The translations under genes and the position numbers were made by a program. Of a stretch of 64,000 nucleotides of DNA, positions 44,714 through 55,385 are shown piece by piece. This DNA comes from Camelus bactrianus (Eukaryota > Chordata > Mammalia > Artiodactyla > Camelidae), in NCBI RefSeq assembly GCF_048773025.1, contig NC_133555.1, positions 37,899,206 to 37,963,205 of the forward strand, written 5' to 3'. Each line of letters starts with the position of its first letter. Positions within the stretch are counted from its first letter, which is position 1. A model generated the notes under the pieces. The model saw only the letters and a program-made list of their open reading frames with translations, was not told the DNA's origin and made no database searches.

Positions 44714-46084
44714 CCCTGCCCTCTGCCTCTGTTTGAAAAGGACCAAAGCTGCCCAAGATGAGGGAGGGCTACCCATGAGCTGCCATCGTGGCGAGGAAGG
44801 CCGTCTGGGTAGTTCAGAATTTTCCAGAAAAGGAAGGGAGCAAAACTGAGGGCCTGTGATCTCAAAGTGCGCAGGGAGGCATTTTTAGAAAAAACACTCC
44901 TTGGAAAAGCTTCTGACGATCGAATGAAAAACATCTGACATGGGACAGATTTTCTCTGAAAATGCAAGCAGCTTGCTGGGCGAATCCTGTGCCGCTCGAG
45001 GGCAAGGCTTGAGGACAGTGCATGGTGCGGGCGGGGCCGGGGTGCTCCAGGCTCCCCACTGCCTGCGAGGAGATGGCGGCGGAAGAAGGTTCCACCAGAC
45101 GAGCCTCCAGGGAAGGGTAGGGGGCATCATAAACCTAGTGCTGATCCTCCATCTGCACCCTTTGCCCCATGAAGCTGCAATTCTTCCCACTAAAGAGGGG
45201 AGGAGAGCACGGCCAGGGAACTTGCCTTGGCCGGTAGAACGAGGCGGAGTGATGGTGTGCAGTCCAGAGGGGTCTGATGTATTTCCACCTGCCCTCACTC
45301 CTCTGCCCTCGCCATGAGCAGAGCTCACCCGGCTACCCACGGGTCCATGGAGAACCAGAGACGTGTGCAGCACAGCCTCCCAGCTGCACCATCTAGAAGC
45401 AGGGGGCCCTGCAGAGCCAACCCTGCACCAGCCGAACCCCAGCATCTCTGAAAATGTAGGATAACGTAAGTGTGTCACGGAAGCCACTGAGTTCTGGGGT
45501 GGCTCCTTGTGCGGCCTGAGATAACCAAGGAGACAGGCAACGAGCATCAGACACTCTTCCTGCGAAGTCAGCCCTCCGCAGGGCAACGCCTTACTCCAAA
45601 GGACAGACCTCTGAGCCGCTAATTGAGGGGATAGGACAACTCCAAGAATGGTCATGGCTGGCTCCAGTTTTGTGATTTCTGCTTAATGTCAGCCCTTTGC
45701 TCACAGCCCTACCCATAAAGAAGAGAGAAACCAGACTTTCAAGCATGGTGGCTGGCTAGGAAGTGCGACACTTTGGCTAAAAATAAACATGCGATCGTTA
45801 ACCGTGTCCCGTGCCTATGCCCAGGTCTCCTGATGGCCCATGAACACGTGTTCATGCATCATTTAGAGGCCTGAGGCTTCTGCTCACTCCTGGAGCAAGG
45901 CAGCAAGGAGAAGCAGCCAAGTCCTGGCCTGGGGGACCTTTCCCAGGCTCCTGAGTTAATAGGTTTCTCAGAGGGAAGAATTACCCACAGCCCTGTGGGA
46001 GAAGCCAGGCAATGATGGTAAATAATTTCCTGTCCATCCCTCTGCTCACCACGTCAGAGCCTGGCTTGGATCTTAATCTGGGTT
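44714..46084. other. Unique non-coding DNA with the longest open frame
   Basis: A minus-strand frame of 256 codons spans 44885-45655. I see no signal peptide pattern, domain motif or known family in its translation, and other frames overlap it. It lies in GC-rich DNA where stop codons are scarce. I do not call a gene. No repeat was recognised. Confidence 0.45.
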
Positions 46085-46245
46085 ACCTTCTTTCTGACTG
46101 TGTTAACTATGGAAAATCAAAATTTCTGAGCCTCAGTTTCCTCAGCATGAAACCTTAAGTGTTGCTGTCAGAGTCCTAGATAATAACTGTAAGAAAAGGT
46201 GCCTAGCCCTGTGATTACACAGGTAGCTACTCAAGGGTAGCTATT
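46085..46245 (+). repeat. MIR SINE
   Basis: 'ctgagcctcagtttcctcag' then 'ctagataataactgtaagaa' is the MIR core and following part in sense orientation. Confidence 0.7.
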
Positions 46246-46558
46246 TTCTTTGGCAGAGTAAGCAGGGTCGCCATGTGCGATTGTGTAGGTTGTTAACTGC
46301 ACAAAAACTCTTGGCCAAGGAAGGGGATGGGGGCTGAAATTCACCCTGGGCTCTGAGGCCAAGCCTTGTGGCCTGTAGCTATTAGGAAAAAGGGCCCCCG
46401 GTTTTAATTTGCACAAAGGGTTTATGGCAGCACTGAGGGCAAGCCCAGTCTACTGAAAGTTAAAGATACATTTGTGCTGAAACTCCTCTGAAAGAAAGTG
46501 AAAAAAATGATCACTTAACTGGGTAACTTGCTAATAATTATACCGCCTAAAAAAAAAA
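46246..46558. other. Unique non-coding DNA
   Basis: Nothing recognised. Ends in an A-run at 46547-46562. Confidence 0.45.
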
Positions 46559-46561
46559 AAA

Positions 46562-46682
46562 AGCCAGTTGGTTTTGACTTCACCCCGGAGGTTCTGATTC
46601 AGAAGCTCTGGGGAGAGGCCATGGACATCTGTACTTTCAGTCAACGTCCCAGGTAATTGCACACATTGAAAGACACTGTGGT
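46562..46682 (-). mobile_element. MER5A DNA-transposon relic
   Basis: 'ggaggttctgattcagaagc' then 'tctggggagaggccatggac' then 'gtcccaggtaattgcacaca' and the closing 'ttgaaagacactgtg' match MER5A in reverse, left end missing. The 195-codon frame at 46531-47118 runs across it and is therefore not a gene. Confidence 0.65.
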
Positions 46683-47045
46683 TTCTGGTCTCCTTGGCCC
46701 AGGCCTGGGCTCCCAGGATCCAAGAGCAGGTCAAACAAACAAACAAATAGGAAATAATCTCCAGCAGTTCAAGTTGAAATCCCAAGGTTAAAAAATCCAG
46801 AAATATCCCCTGCATCTTGTTAACAAGTGCTTCAGTCATCCAGGACCTTCCAGAGTTTGGGGCCAAGAGGCTGCGGCACGGAGGGGACCCACAGCAGACG
46901 AGGAAGCTTGGAAGGTGGCCGGGTCCCTGACAAGCAGCCTCTGATGCACACTGACAGGAAAGAGCTTGGCCATGGAAGGCAATTACAGAGGATGAGACAT
47001 CGCGCAAGCCAGCGAGTCGGGGGAGTGCAGGGGGAAATCTTATTA
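46683..47045. other. Unique non-coding DNA
   Basis: A short CAAA run near 46733-46747. No gene seen. Confidence 0.45.
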
Positions 47046-47270
47046 TCTCTCTGTCTTGCTTAATAGGAGTTAATAGTTGGAAGGGAATAAAAGAATGGTG
47101 TGTGAAGTTTAGTGCCAATACAGGCTAATACGCATGCTATGTTTTTATTTCAAAGAGGATAAAGGCCCAAATTTTATACTGAAAACAAATGTTAAAAATT
47201 AATTATAAAGAAGACACCAGAGGGCCTCGAGCGTGTTCCCTGGGTGACTGATTAAATGCCTGCCTCATTT
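47046..47270. promoter_or_regulatory. Candidate regulatory block with a CTCF-like core
   Basis: AT-rich unique sequence ('ttaaaaattaattataaag' near 47192) is followed at once by acaccagagggc at 47214-47225, an 11 of 12 match to the short CTCF core. The role is inferred. Confidence 0.3.
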
Positions 47271-47752
47271 AGACTGGTATAAACCCAATCTCTTGGAAGA
47301 AGGCCAGCACTATTTGCCAACGTCCACAGAGACTCTCCAAGAAAATGATCCTGGTGCCAGGAAAGGGAAAAACATACTCACCAGTGCTGCCCGGAGCCAG
47401 CCACTGCCACGGGGTGCAATGCAGTCACGGGCAGGAAAGCTGAATGATTCCGGAAGGTCAAGGTGGGTCAGGAGCATCCTTCATCACCTGAAACTGACCA
47501 TCCATGAACCAAACCAACGACACTGCCCAGGCCTGCAATAAAGCAGCCGGAAGAGCTCCTTCCCTCTGCAGGCTTGGAGACGATGGGGGCTTTTTTTTTT
47601 TCCTCTTTAAAATCTCTGGATTTTGTTTTGTTTCAGAGACTATCTTCCCAACTCTTGGAATGTGCAGGCTCTAATTGAAAATTTCAGAACTAGGAAGTAA
47701 GCCAATGACTCCATTATCTTTTGAATTTTAAAATAACATCTTCCTTGTTAAA
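47271..47752. other. Unique non-coding DNA
   Basis: A T-run lies near 47591-47601. No gene or repeat recognised. Confidence 0.45.
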
Positions 47753-48015
47753 ATAAAACTGAAAGATTACCAGAAATGCTGATGTTCCCCCTTAGATATT
47801 CCCCACCCCAAACCCTAGTTTTTTGGGGGTTTTCTTTTTGCCCCAAAGGTAACCACTGTTGGTGGTCCACTGTGGTCCTCAGACCCACGGACAATACCAA
47901 TACACAAAGTTGTTTTGGGTAGTATTTTTCCACTGGCGATATCACAATGGCCATATTTTTCTGCAACTTGCACTTTCCATTAAACAACAGGTCTTGGAAA
48001 TCGATTCATGTTGGT
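47753..48015 (-). mobile_element. Old L1M LINE fragment, antisense
   Basis: 'ccccaaaggtaaccactgtt', 'tttttctgcaacttgcactt' and 'gaaatcgattcatgttggta' match the reversed 3' UTR or 3' region of old L1M elements (cccagaggtaaccactgtt, ctgcaacttgctttttc, gagattcatccatgttg). Confidence 0.65.
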
Positions 48016-48344
48016 ACATATGCTAACCCCAGTGTAATATTTCAAAATATGGATACAATTATTCCAGGGTTAAAGGAAAAAAAAAATCCACGTTTCTTAG
48101 GCTGATATTTAAATCTATTCATAATAAGATCCCAACCTACATTTTTCTACTTTCTCACAGGTCCCCCCACCACTTCCATGGAAAAGATATTCAAACCAGA
48201 GAAACCATTCAGTTTCCTACAAGAGAGGGACCATCTGCATCATCAGCTCCCAGTGGGCAGCCATCGCACCTCCTCTAGGTGCCCCTTGCGTAGGGCTCTC
48301 ACCACTTCCGCTGGGCATCCCAGTAATTAGCAGGCTATTTTCAC
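48016..48344. other. Unique non-coding DNA
   Basis: Nothing recognised. Confidence 0.4.
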
Positions 48345-48422
48345 TGTCCCTTTTTAGTAGGGAGCTCTGTGGGGGTAGGAATATGGGCCAGGGAGACAGC
48401 AGGTGCTCAATAAATTTTTGTT
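48345..48422 (+). repeat. L2 or MIR tail fragment
   Basis: 'agcaggtgctcaataaattt' is the shared tail phrase of L2. The part before it is diverged. Confidence 0.5.
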
Positions 48423-48512
48423 TTTTAAAAAAGGAAACAAAGTCTTACTGATTCTCTGTACTGCTATGGGAGGAGAAGAGCTCAAATAGAAGCTGGACCA
48501 TGGCTACACAAC

Positions 48513-48640
48513 GTTTTCCTTCCTTCCATCACACATCCCTCCATCCATTCATCCTTCCATCATCCATTCACCCATCATCCATCCATCCTTCTTTGCCTCC
48601 ATCTTTTCTTTTATGCCTGCTTCCACCTCTCTCTCCATCC
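48513..48640. repeat. Imperfect (CATC/CCAT)n microsatellite
   Basis: Repeated catc, catt and ccat units with interruptions over about 90 bases, then a C/T-rich part. Confidence 0.85.
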
Positions 48641-49587
48641 TTCCTCTTTGATGGCAGCTATGAAAATGTGTCTTTCAGATCTCTGATTATTGGGAGCATA
48701 TAGACCAACCTGCATCGTGAAGTTGGGGTAGGTGAATTCATGAGAAGCATGAGACAGTGCCCGCCACGTAGGTGTGACTCCGGAGGTGAGATGGCCACGG
48801 TTAATGTCTGCTGGGGCTTCTCTCTGAGCCATGTCCCGAGGGTGCGCCTTTCCTGGAGTTCTCACACCATGGTAGAGGGCCTTCCACTTCTGTTCTGTCC
48901 TACTGTGATCTGGGATTTGGTAATTCCTATTTTAGAGTTAAAGGAAGTGACCACACGGAGACACCCATGGTTTGCCTGAGGGGCCACAGTTGGCGTCCAC
49001 ACGGCCTGGATGCTCAAACCTCCGTGAGCTCCTCCAGCCCAAGGCAGTGGAGGCCAAATGACAGTCACAGCCGAAGAGTCACTAGAACAAAGCTGGTTTC
49101 ACGATTCCTCTCCACTCCGTCTGCTGCCTCTTGCTGAGGAACGTACGGTATGCCCAGTACAGACGGAAAAAAGTTGGAATTTTTTTTTTAAAACCAGGAT
49201 ACGCCGCCTGGCAAAGATGTGCTCCTACTGTCCTTAGAATTTTCTAGATTCTAAGATTTCCCCAGCCTCCTTGGCACACTCTTTTTCAGATCTAGACGAG
49301 CATTTACAGTCCTTTCACCCAGTCTAAGAACTCCGGCTATGGCTCCCGGTCCCCTTTTCAAGAAGCAGACCGAGCAGAGGTTCCCTGACCTCGAAGCCTA
49401 GGTGGGCAGCCTGATGCAGGTACCCATCACTTACACACTGATGCGAACTTCGCCCTCCTGTCTCTCTGGAGGAAACTGAACAGCCGGAGGGCCAGAAGCA
49501 GGCTATGGAATTGTCACACAAGGGACTCAAGACAATGGGCAGGGTGACCTCTCAGAGAGCAGGCTGTAGGCGCTCTGTTCAGTGAGC
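48641..49587. other. Unique non-coding DNA, no gene seen
   Basis: No gene or clear repeat. An A-run (49589-49606) closes the stretch and abuts an L1. Confidence 0.45.
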
Positions 49588-49606
49588 TAAAAAAAAAAAA
49601 AAAAAA

Positions 49607-50141
49607 AGCAGATCCGCTGTGTGTGAATATATATACAATGCACTATTACTCAGCCATAAAATGAAGTAACGCCATCTGCAGCGATGTGGATGGACCTAGA
49701 GACCATCATACTAAGTGAAGTCAGTCAGTCAGAGAAAGACAAATACCATATGCTATCACTTATATGTGGAATCTAAAAAATGATACAAATGAACTTATTT
49801 ACAAAACAGAAAGAGATTCACAGACAGAAAACAAACTTCTGGTTACCACAGGGGACAGGGGTGGGGAGGGATAAATTAGGAGTTTGGGATTAGCAGATAC
49901 AAACTCCTATCTATAAAACAAACAGTAAGGCCCTACTGTAGAGCACAGGGAACTGTATCTAGTATCTTGTAATAACCTATAATGGAAAAGACTCTGAAAA
50001 AGAATATATATGTATAACTGAAACACTTTGCTGTACACAGAAACTAACACCACTGTAAATCAACTATACTTCAATAAAATTTTTTAACAAATTGAATCCA
50101 ACAATATAATAAAAAGACAGTAAGTCATAAAAAAAAAAAAA
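49607..50141 (+). mobile_element. 5'-truncated L1 LINE, 3' end
   Basis: It starts within the last part of ORF2 ('ttactcagccataaaatgaa') and continues through 'ggatggacctagagaccatc', 'ataccatatgctatcactta' and 'tagagcacagggaactgtat' to the end 'caactatacttcaataaaat' and a second A-run at 50130-50141. It is closely related to the L1 at 3684-4316. Both flanks show an A-run followed by gcag, a likely target-site duplication. Confidence 0.85.
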
Positions 50142-51270
50142 GCAGGGCCATAGAAAGGAATGGCTGGCCTCTCTGGACTGTCACCCCCCAGTCTATTCTG
50201 CTCACCTCTTCCCTCCTGCTTCACCCCTTCCAGCACTGACCCTCTCTCTCAGACAACGGTGGCTGCCAACCCTCCCAAGCCTCTGCAAGTACATATTGTC
50301 TGGTGTCCCCATTTCTCAGTTTCCCCCACATTCACTTCTGGGAAATAAGCTTTTAAGAGCATTCCTGCTTGTTAGTATCCAATCAGCCACCTTCCTGGCT
50401 GGTGGCTTCTTGTTTTCTGCATTTCTGCTTGAGCTCCCTATGTCAGGGACTCTGTCCCACTGCTCACACACCCTCTTAGGTCCCCCACCTCTGCTCCTTC
50501 TAATGCTCTCCCTGCCTCCTCTGCACACTTGTCCTGTCTCAGACCTCCGTTCTCATCTTGACCAAGTGGCCAGGCCCCTGTGTCCCGCCTGTCGAAGCAG
50601 CAGCCCTGCCATGGTCCTGACTGTGACCTCCTGACCCTAGATCCAGTCAAGCCTTTAGGCAATGCTTAACACCATCAATTTTCAAGGATGCAGGCAGCAT
50701 AATTTGGCAAACAAGCACTTGAGAGCCAGCCTGGGAGTTACTGGGTAGGAACGGGAAGCTTGAAAGGACTGAAACAGACACAAGCAAGACCTACCCAAAG
50801 TGTTTTAGCTGATGGAACTGGCGAATAAAGAGGGTTGATCTGGAAATGGGAGAGAGAAACTAACTTTGATTCATTTTGTTTTTCACACCCCGGTAAAGGA
50901 ATGATGGGTGCTGGCAATGGTAATAATAATAATAATACGGAAAGAATGAAGGTTAAACCAGTAAATTGCATTTTTAAAAGTCAGATGAGTATTAACCATA
51001 TTTTCGTTTTAACGGTTAGAAGATAAATTAGAATCTAAAAAGTAGTCATTTGTGGTGTTGTCTAAAGAAAGGGATAAACAGAAGTGTTTTTTTTTTTTAA
51101 CAGAAGAATGAAAATTCCCCAGTAGGGTTAACTTATTAACTATTCTAAGTTTTATTTCAAGTGTACAAAACCATAAAAGAGTTATTCTGATCTTGATGTG
51201 GAGAAGATAAATTATTTTCAAATTTGTGTTGCCTTTCCGGTCATTGCAGAAGCCCCTAAACAATTTTTAG
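50142..51270. other. Non-coding DNA, partly C-rich, no gene seen
   Basis: 50160-50640 is C/T-rich like L2 debris but without a firm match. An (ATA)n/(AAT)n run lies near 50921-50937. No exon recognised. Confidence 0.45.
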
Positions 51271-52340
51271 GGTCTAAGGAATGGCAGCCCTAATAGCCAG
51301 GAAAAGTCCTGCCCCTGCTTTTATTTTATTCATCTTTGAAGAGACTAAGACATCACAAACTCCCCAGAGCATGAGGTGACGGCACCGACTTGCCCTTGGC
51401 CCCGCCAATATAATCATTCCGAAATGACTGCCTTTTAAATGCGGCTTTCTCTGTCAGCGGAATGAGAACTCCAATTCTCCCCACTGAGAGATGAGGCTAC
51501 CCAAAGCATCATCAAAATGTGCTCCAGAAGCCCGCGCTGGCATCATGAATTGGCAGCCATCGGCCCAGCACTGGGGTAGAGTCAGATCTGATACGAACCA
51601 GCCCCTTCACTTCCCTGGCGAAAAAACCAAACTGGCCGTTCTTTATAAATGTCAAGTAGCACAATCATTGACTCAGGCAAGTTTAAGCGCCCCTGTCTTC
51701 CCAAGGCACCAGTATTCTCTGTTCTTCGCTTTTCTTTCCATTAATTCTTTCACAGTGAATCTCCGCCAAAGGGCTGGCATTTCTACTAGTGTGTTTCTCG
51801 GGGAAAGTGTTCCCCTAGCCGCTGTCCCCTTTTCTAAAACAGCACCCAATGAAAATGCAGGCAAGGGGTTTGGAGAGCTGCTTGTTCGTGGCCAGGGAAG
51901 TGAGAGCTTCCAGTGAGCACAGACCTTCAGTGGTGGGGACTCAGATCCCTCAACCTGCACACGTTCTCACGGATGAAATGCACTGAGGGGCATCGATGTT
52001 ATCCTTGCTGTCCCATTAATCACATTTAAGGCAAGCGTCTAATAGCATTATTTTTGCTCCCAGTTTTCGGGGTCTATAATTTAAACCTGAGCACTTTTCC
52101 CCCATGTGTGAATCAGGTTCGTACACTATCTCTCTCAACTTCCTTTGTGCTTCTAAATGAGAAAACCAAAATGTTACTTTTCTCAGATATGAAATACTCT
52201 CAAGGTCACCGTGAAAGACTAAGGCAATTAACTCCCTGGGTAAATTGCAGCACGGTGGGGAAAACACCGCATGAAAAAGTGGTTAAAAAGGAAAACCCTT
52301 TCCTCAAACGACATTCCTTGTTTAAGACCAAAATGATGAA
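51271..52340. promoter_or_regulatory. Candidate regulatory region with AP-1 and ERR sites
   Basis: Over 1 kb of unique DNA without recognised repeats. It holds a consensus AP-1 site tgactca at 51669-51675 in a 'cacaatcattgactcaggc' context, TAAT cores near 51740, 52015 and 52042, and a full nuclear-receptor extended half-site tcaaggtca at 52200-52208. The frames of 141 and 104 codons here have no protein likeness. The role is inferred from motif density. Confidence 0.3.
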
Positions 52341-54893
52341 TGCAAGTCCCGAGGCTCCTGTCAAATGAACAAGGTGGAGGGAGTTGGCGTCCCGCTCTGC
52401 TCCAGCTGGCTACAGAAATGGGCTGCTTTTACGCCGCTGGGCACGCTGCGTGGCTGTTTGACGAGGCAGATCTCTGGCTAGTTTCTTTGCTTTGCTTTCT
52501 TTTCCTCCCTTTTTGATCTCTTCTTTCACGTTTTCTAATAAAACAAGTTCCGTTTCCGAATTTCCAGTGGGGCCACTGTGGTCTAACAAATAATGGGAAC
52601 TCTACACGCACTGACTAAATACACTGCGTTCTGCTAGTGAGTCCGGTAATTATCAAGAAACAGACCTACACGGAAATCCAAAGACAGAGGCAAGGTTCCA
52701 ACAAGGTACTCAAATCTTGTGAGTTTTCTTCCAGGTTTGATTCCAAATGGGGTTGAAAATTTGCCGTCTCCTGCTTCCGCATACATAAGAATGAAAACAC
52801 ATTTTTATTTGCACATTTCTTCACAGTAGTCACATTATGACACTATGAGGCCAAAAGGACTTGCTCACCATATTTGACTGAATTTCCAAACTGCAGTCTG
52901 ATGTGTGCTGGGCTGGCCTAGGGCCCTGGAATTTCCATAATCACAGAGGTCAATAGTCTGCCTGTGACAGAATTTCTTAAAACCAGGCTAAAGGCATCAG
53001 TGGTTCTCCAGAAGTTGACGTCAGAATACAAAAATTGCATCTGGAGTCCAGCTGCACCTGGGAGACCCAGGTGCATCCTCAAAACAGGAAGGAGGCACCT
53101 CAAAGCAGTTTCACATCAAGGCATGGGCTGGTCCTAGCACCTTCAACTCAACCATTAGGGAGCAGGGCACACTGAAGTGAAGGCCTAAGCCAGCACCATC
53201 TCTCCTGAGGCTCCTGGATGGGTGCAGGTGTGTCCGTGTGGCTGTGACCGTGGGTTCTCATTAGACTCTGGGGAGAGGCAAGCCTGTGGCTCAGAGTCCC
53301 AGTTCAGTGAAGGCCCTTGAAGAACTGGCCACAGGTTCTAAAGAGACGTGGATACACACCTCCTGGGGTTTCAAGAACTCTCCCAGCTGCTCCACCGCCC
53401 AGTTCCCCTTCAAGTCACTCGTTTTCATTACTCCCCACACACATCTCCCACCCAATGTCTAGGTATTCTCCCCTCCCATCTCCCCTCTCCCTCCCGTCTC
53501 CCTGGTGAATCCCACATTTCCTCAACCAGCTCTGAGCATGACTGAGAAGACCTCAAAAAGCAGCAGGCTCTGCAAAAGTCCCCAGCTTCTGCCGCAGGGA
53601 TGCCCTGGTCCCCAGCTCCACAAAGGACTGTGCAGGAGTCTCCTCTCGCTCCTCCTGGGCGCAAATGCTGAAAGCAAGCAGGGTGTGGCTGGGGGAGGTG
53701 GCTGTAGTCCCAAGGACAGGAGGGGCTGCGTGTGTACAATAAACAGAACCAGGGCCTTGAGCCCACTTTTCCCTGTGATCCTCAGTTGCAAATCTTCTCT
53801 GACGTTTTGCAGGCACTTTTCAAAGAGCTCAGCCCGGCAGGGCCATGCCCTCCTGCTGCTTCCCAGTGCTGAGATGATGCTGCAGAGCTGCTAACAGCCA
53901 CTCACTCCGCTCATGTCTAAGTCTCGGTGTCTGGGGCAAAAGCAGCCCACGGCGGGTTCCTGCAGCCCCAGCTGGCAAAAAAAAAAAAAAAAAAACCAAA
54001 CCTTCAGGACTCGGAGGAGCCCAGCAGTGTGCAGTGGGCCAGGGCATCCTGTGTGCACTGGGAGGTGGTGGGGGTGCCGAGGGAGGGAGCCGATCACACC
54101 CACCCCTGGGCCCAAGGCTCGGCAGGCTCGCTTTCCCTGTGACTCATCCCACTTCACTCTTAGGACTTCTTAATGCCTTTCATCTGCCACGAATGTTCTT
54201 GTCAGGGAGCCGGTAGGTGTCAGATGTTCAAGCAGACTTGGGGTGCGAGCACACATGCACGCACATACACCGTCTTTTCAAAAGCACATTTGTCCTACTT
54301 AAAAACAAACAAAAATGACACACCTTACAGTGCTTCTCTGGAAAGGAAGTGCCTGCCTCTGACTTCTGAGCTCCCGTTTCACTACCTCGAAATGGACGAG
54401 CAACCTTGTGGACAAAAGGAAAGACCTCAGACCCAGACCCACGTCCCACTGGAGCAGGTGTGCCGGTGGCAGGAGGGAGCAAGGTGGGAAGGACAGAAAC
54501 GAGGATGGGATGGCGAACGGATGCTGCTGAAGCCGCCGCACCTGCAGCCTGGGCACCAGGGCCAGGGGGGCGGGCGGTGGGAAGGACAGTGAGGCGAGAG
54601 GGAGGGTGCGAGCAAAAGCCAAATGCAATGAATAAACAACAGTCCCTACACCCTCCCTCACCTCTGACAACTGGTAACCTAGGATGGTTTCCCCAAATTT
54701 CAAGTCATGTTTGAGATACTCTGAGAAATCGCTCTTATCTGAAAAGCCCATAGTCGTTCACTTTCTAGGCACAGAGGTGGGACTCCAACCTGATAGAGGA
54801 GATTCAACCCCCCTCCATAAACATTCCGAGAAGAAGAAACGCCCTTTGGAAGCCGCTGGCTTTGGGAGGGAGGGAGGCAGGCAGGCAAGTACA
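52341..54893. other. Unique non-coding DNA, no gene seen
   Basis: Contains an A-run at 53978-53995 and purine-rich patches (54841-54890). Around 52960-53080 a few bases recall MER5-type sequence, too weakly to call. Many frames overlap one another between 53317 and 54750, a feature of C/G-rich non-coding DNA. None matches a known protein. Confidence 0.5.
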
Positions 54894-54894
54894 C

Positions 54895-55385
54895 ATCTTC
54901 CTCCACTTATGATGGGGTGACATCCCTACAAACCCATCGTAAGTTGAAAATATTGTAAGAGAAGGTCCATTTAAAACACCTAACCTACCGAACATCATAG
55001 CTTAGCCGAGTCTACCTTAAATATGCTCGGAACATTTACATTAGCTTCACACAAAGCCTGTTTCATAATAAAGCGTTGAACAGTTCACGTAATTAATCGA
55101 ATACTGTACCACATGTGAAAAACAGAATGGTTGTCCGGGGACAGGATGGCTGTATATGTATCTGTTGTTCACCCTTGTGACGGCACAGGTGACTGGGAGC
55201 TGCGGCTTGATACCCCTGGCCAGCCTCACGGGAGAAGACTGTACCGTGTATCACTAGCTGGGAAAAGAACCGAACTTCAAAATCTGAAGTCCAGTTACTA
55301 CTGAAGCATTGCTTTCGAACCAACGTAAAGTCAAAAAACCATTAAGTCTAACCAATATAAGGTGGGGACCGTCTGGATATGAAAC
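54895..55385 (+). mobile_element. MER2-type Tigger (TcMar) DNA-transposon relic
   Basis: 'ccacttatgatggggtgaca' at the left, then 'cctaacctaccgaacatcat', 'agcttagccgagtctacctt', 'gaaaaacagaatggttgtcc' and 'cgtaaagtcaaaaaaccatt' follow the MER2/MER2B consensus in order. The middle part (55160-55260) is longer than in the short MER2 and fits a MER2B-like internal section. It carries no transposase and is non-autonomous. Confidence 0.75.

Noticed and set aside
46531-47118. 195-codon minus-strand open frame
   Set aside because: It crosses a MER5A relic, and its translation shows no domain. Chance frame.
53978-53995. A-run as tail of a processed pseudogene or young retroelement
   Set aside because: The sequence before it shows no exon-like or LINE/SINE likeness, and no flanking duplication was seen.
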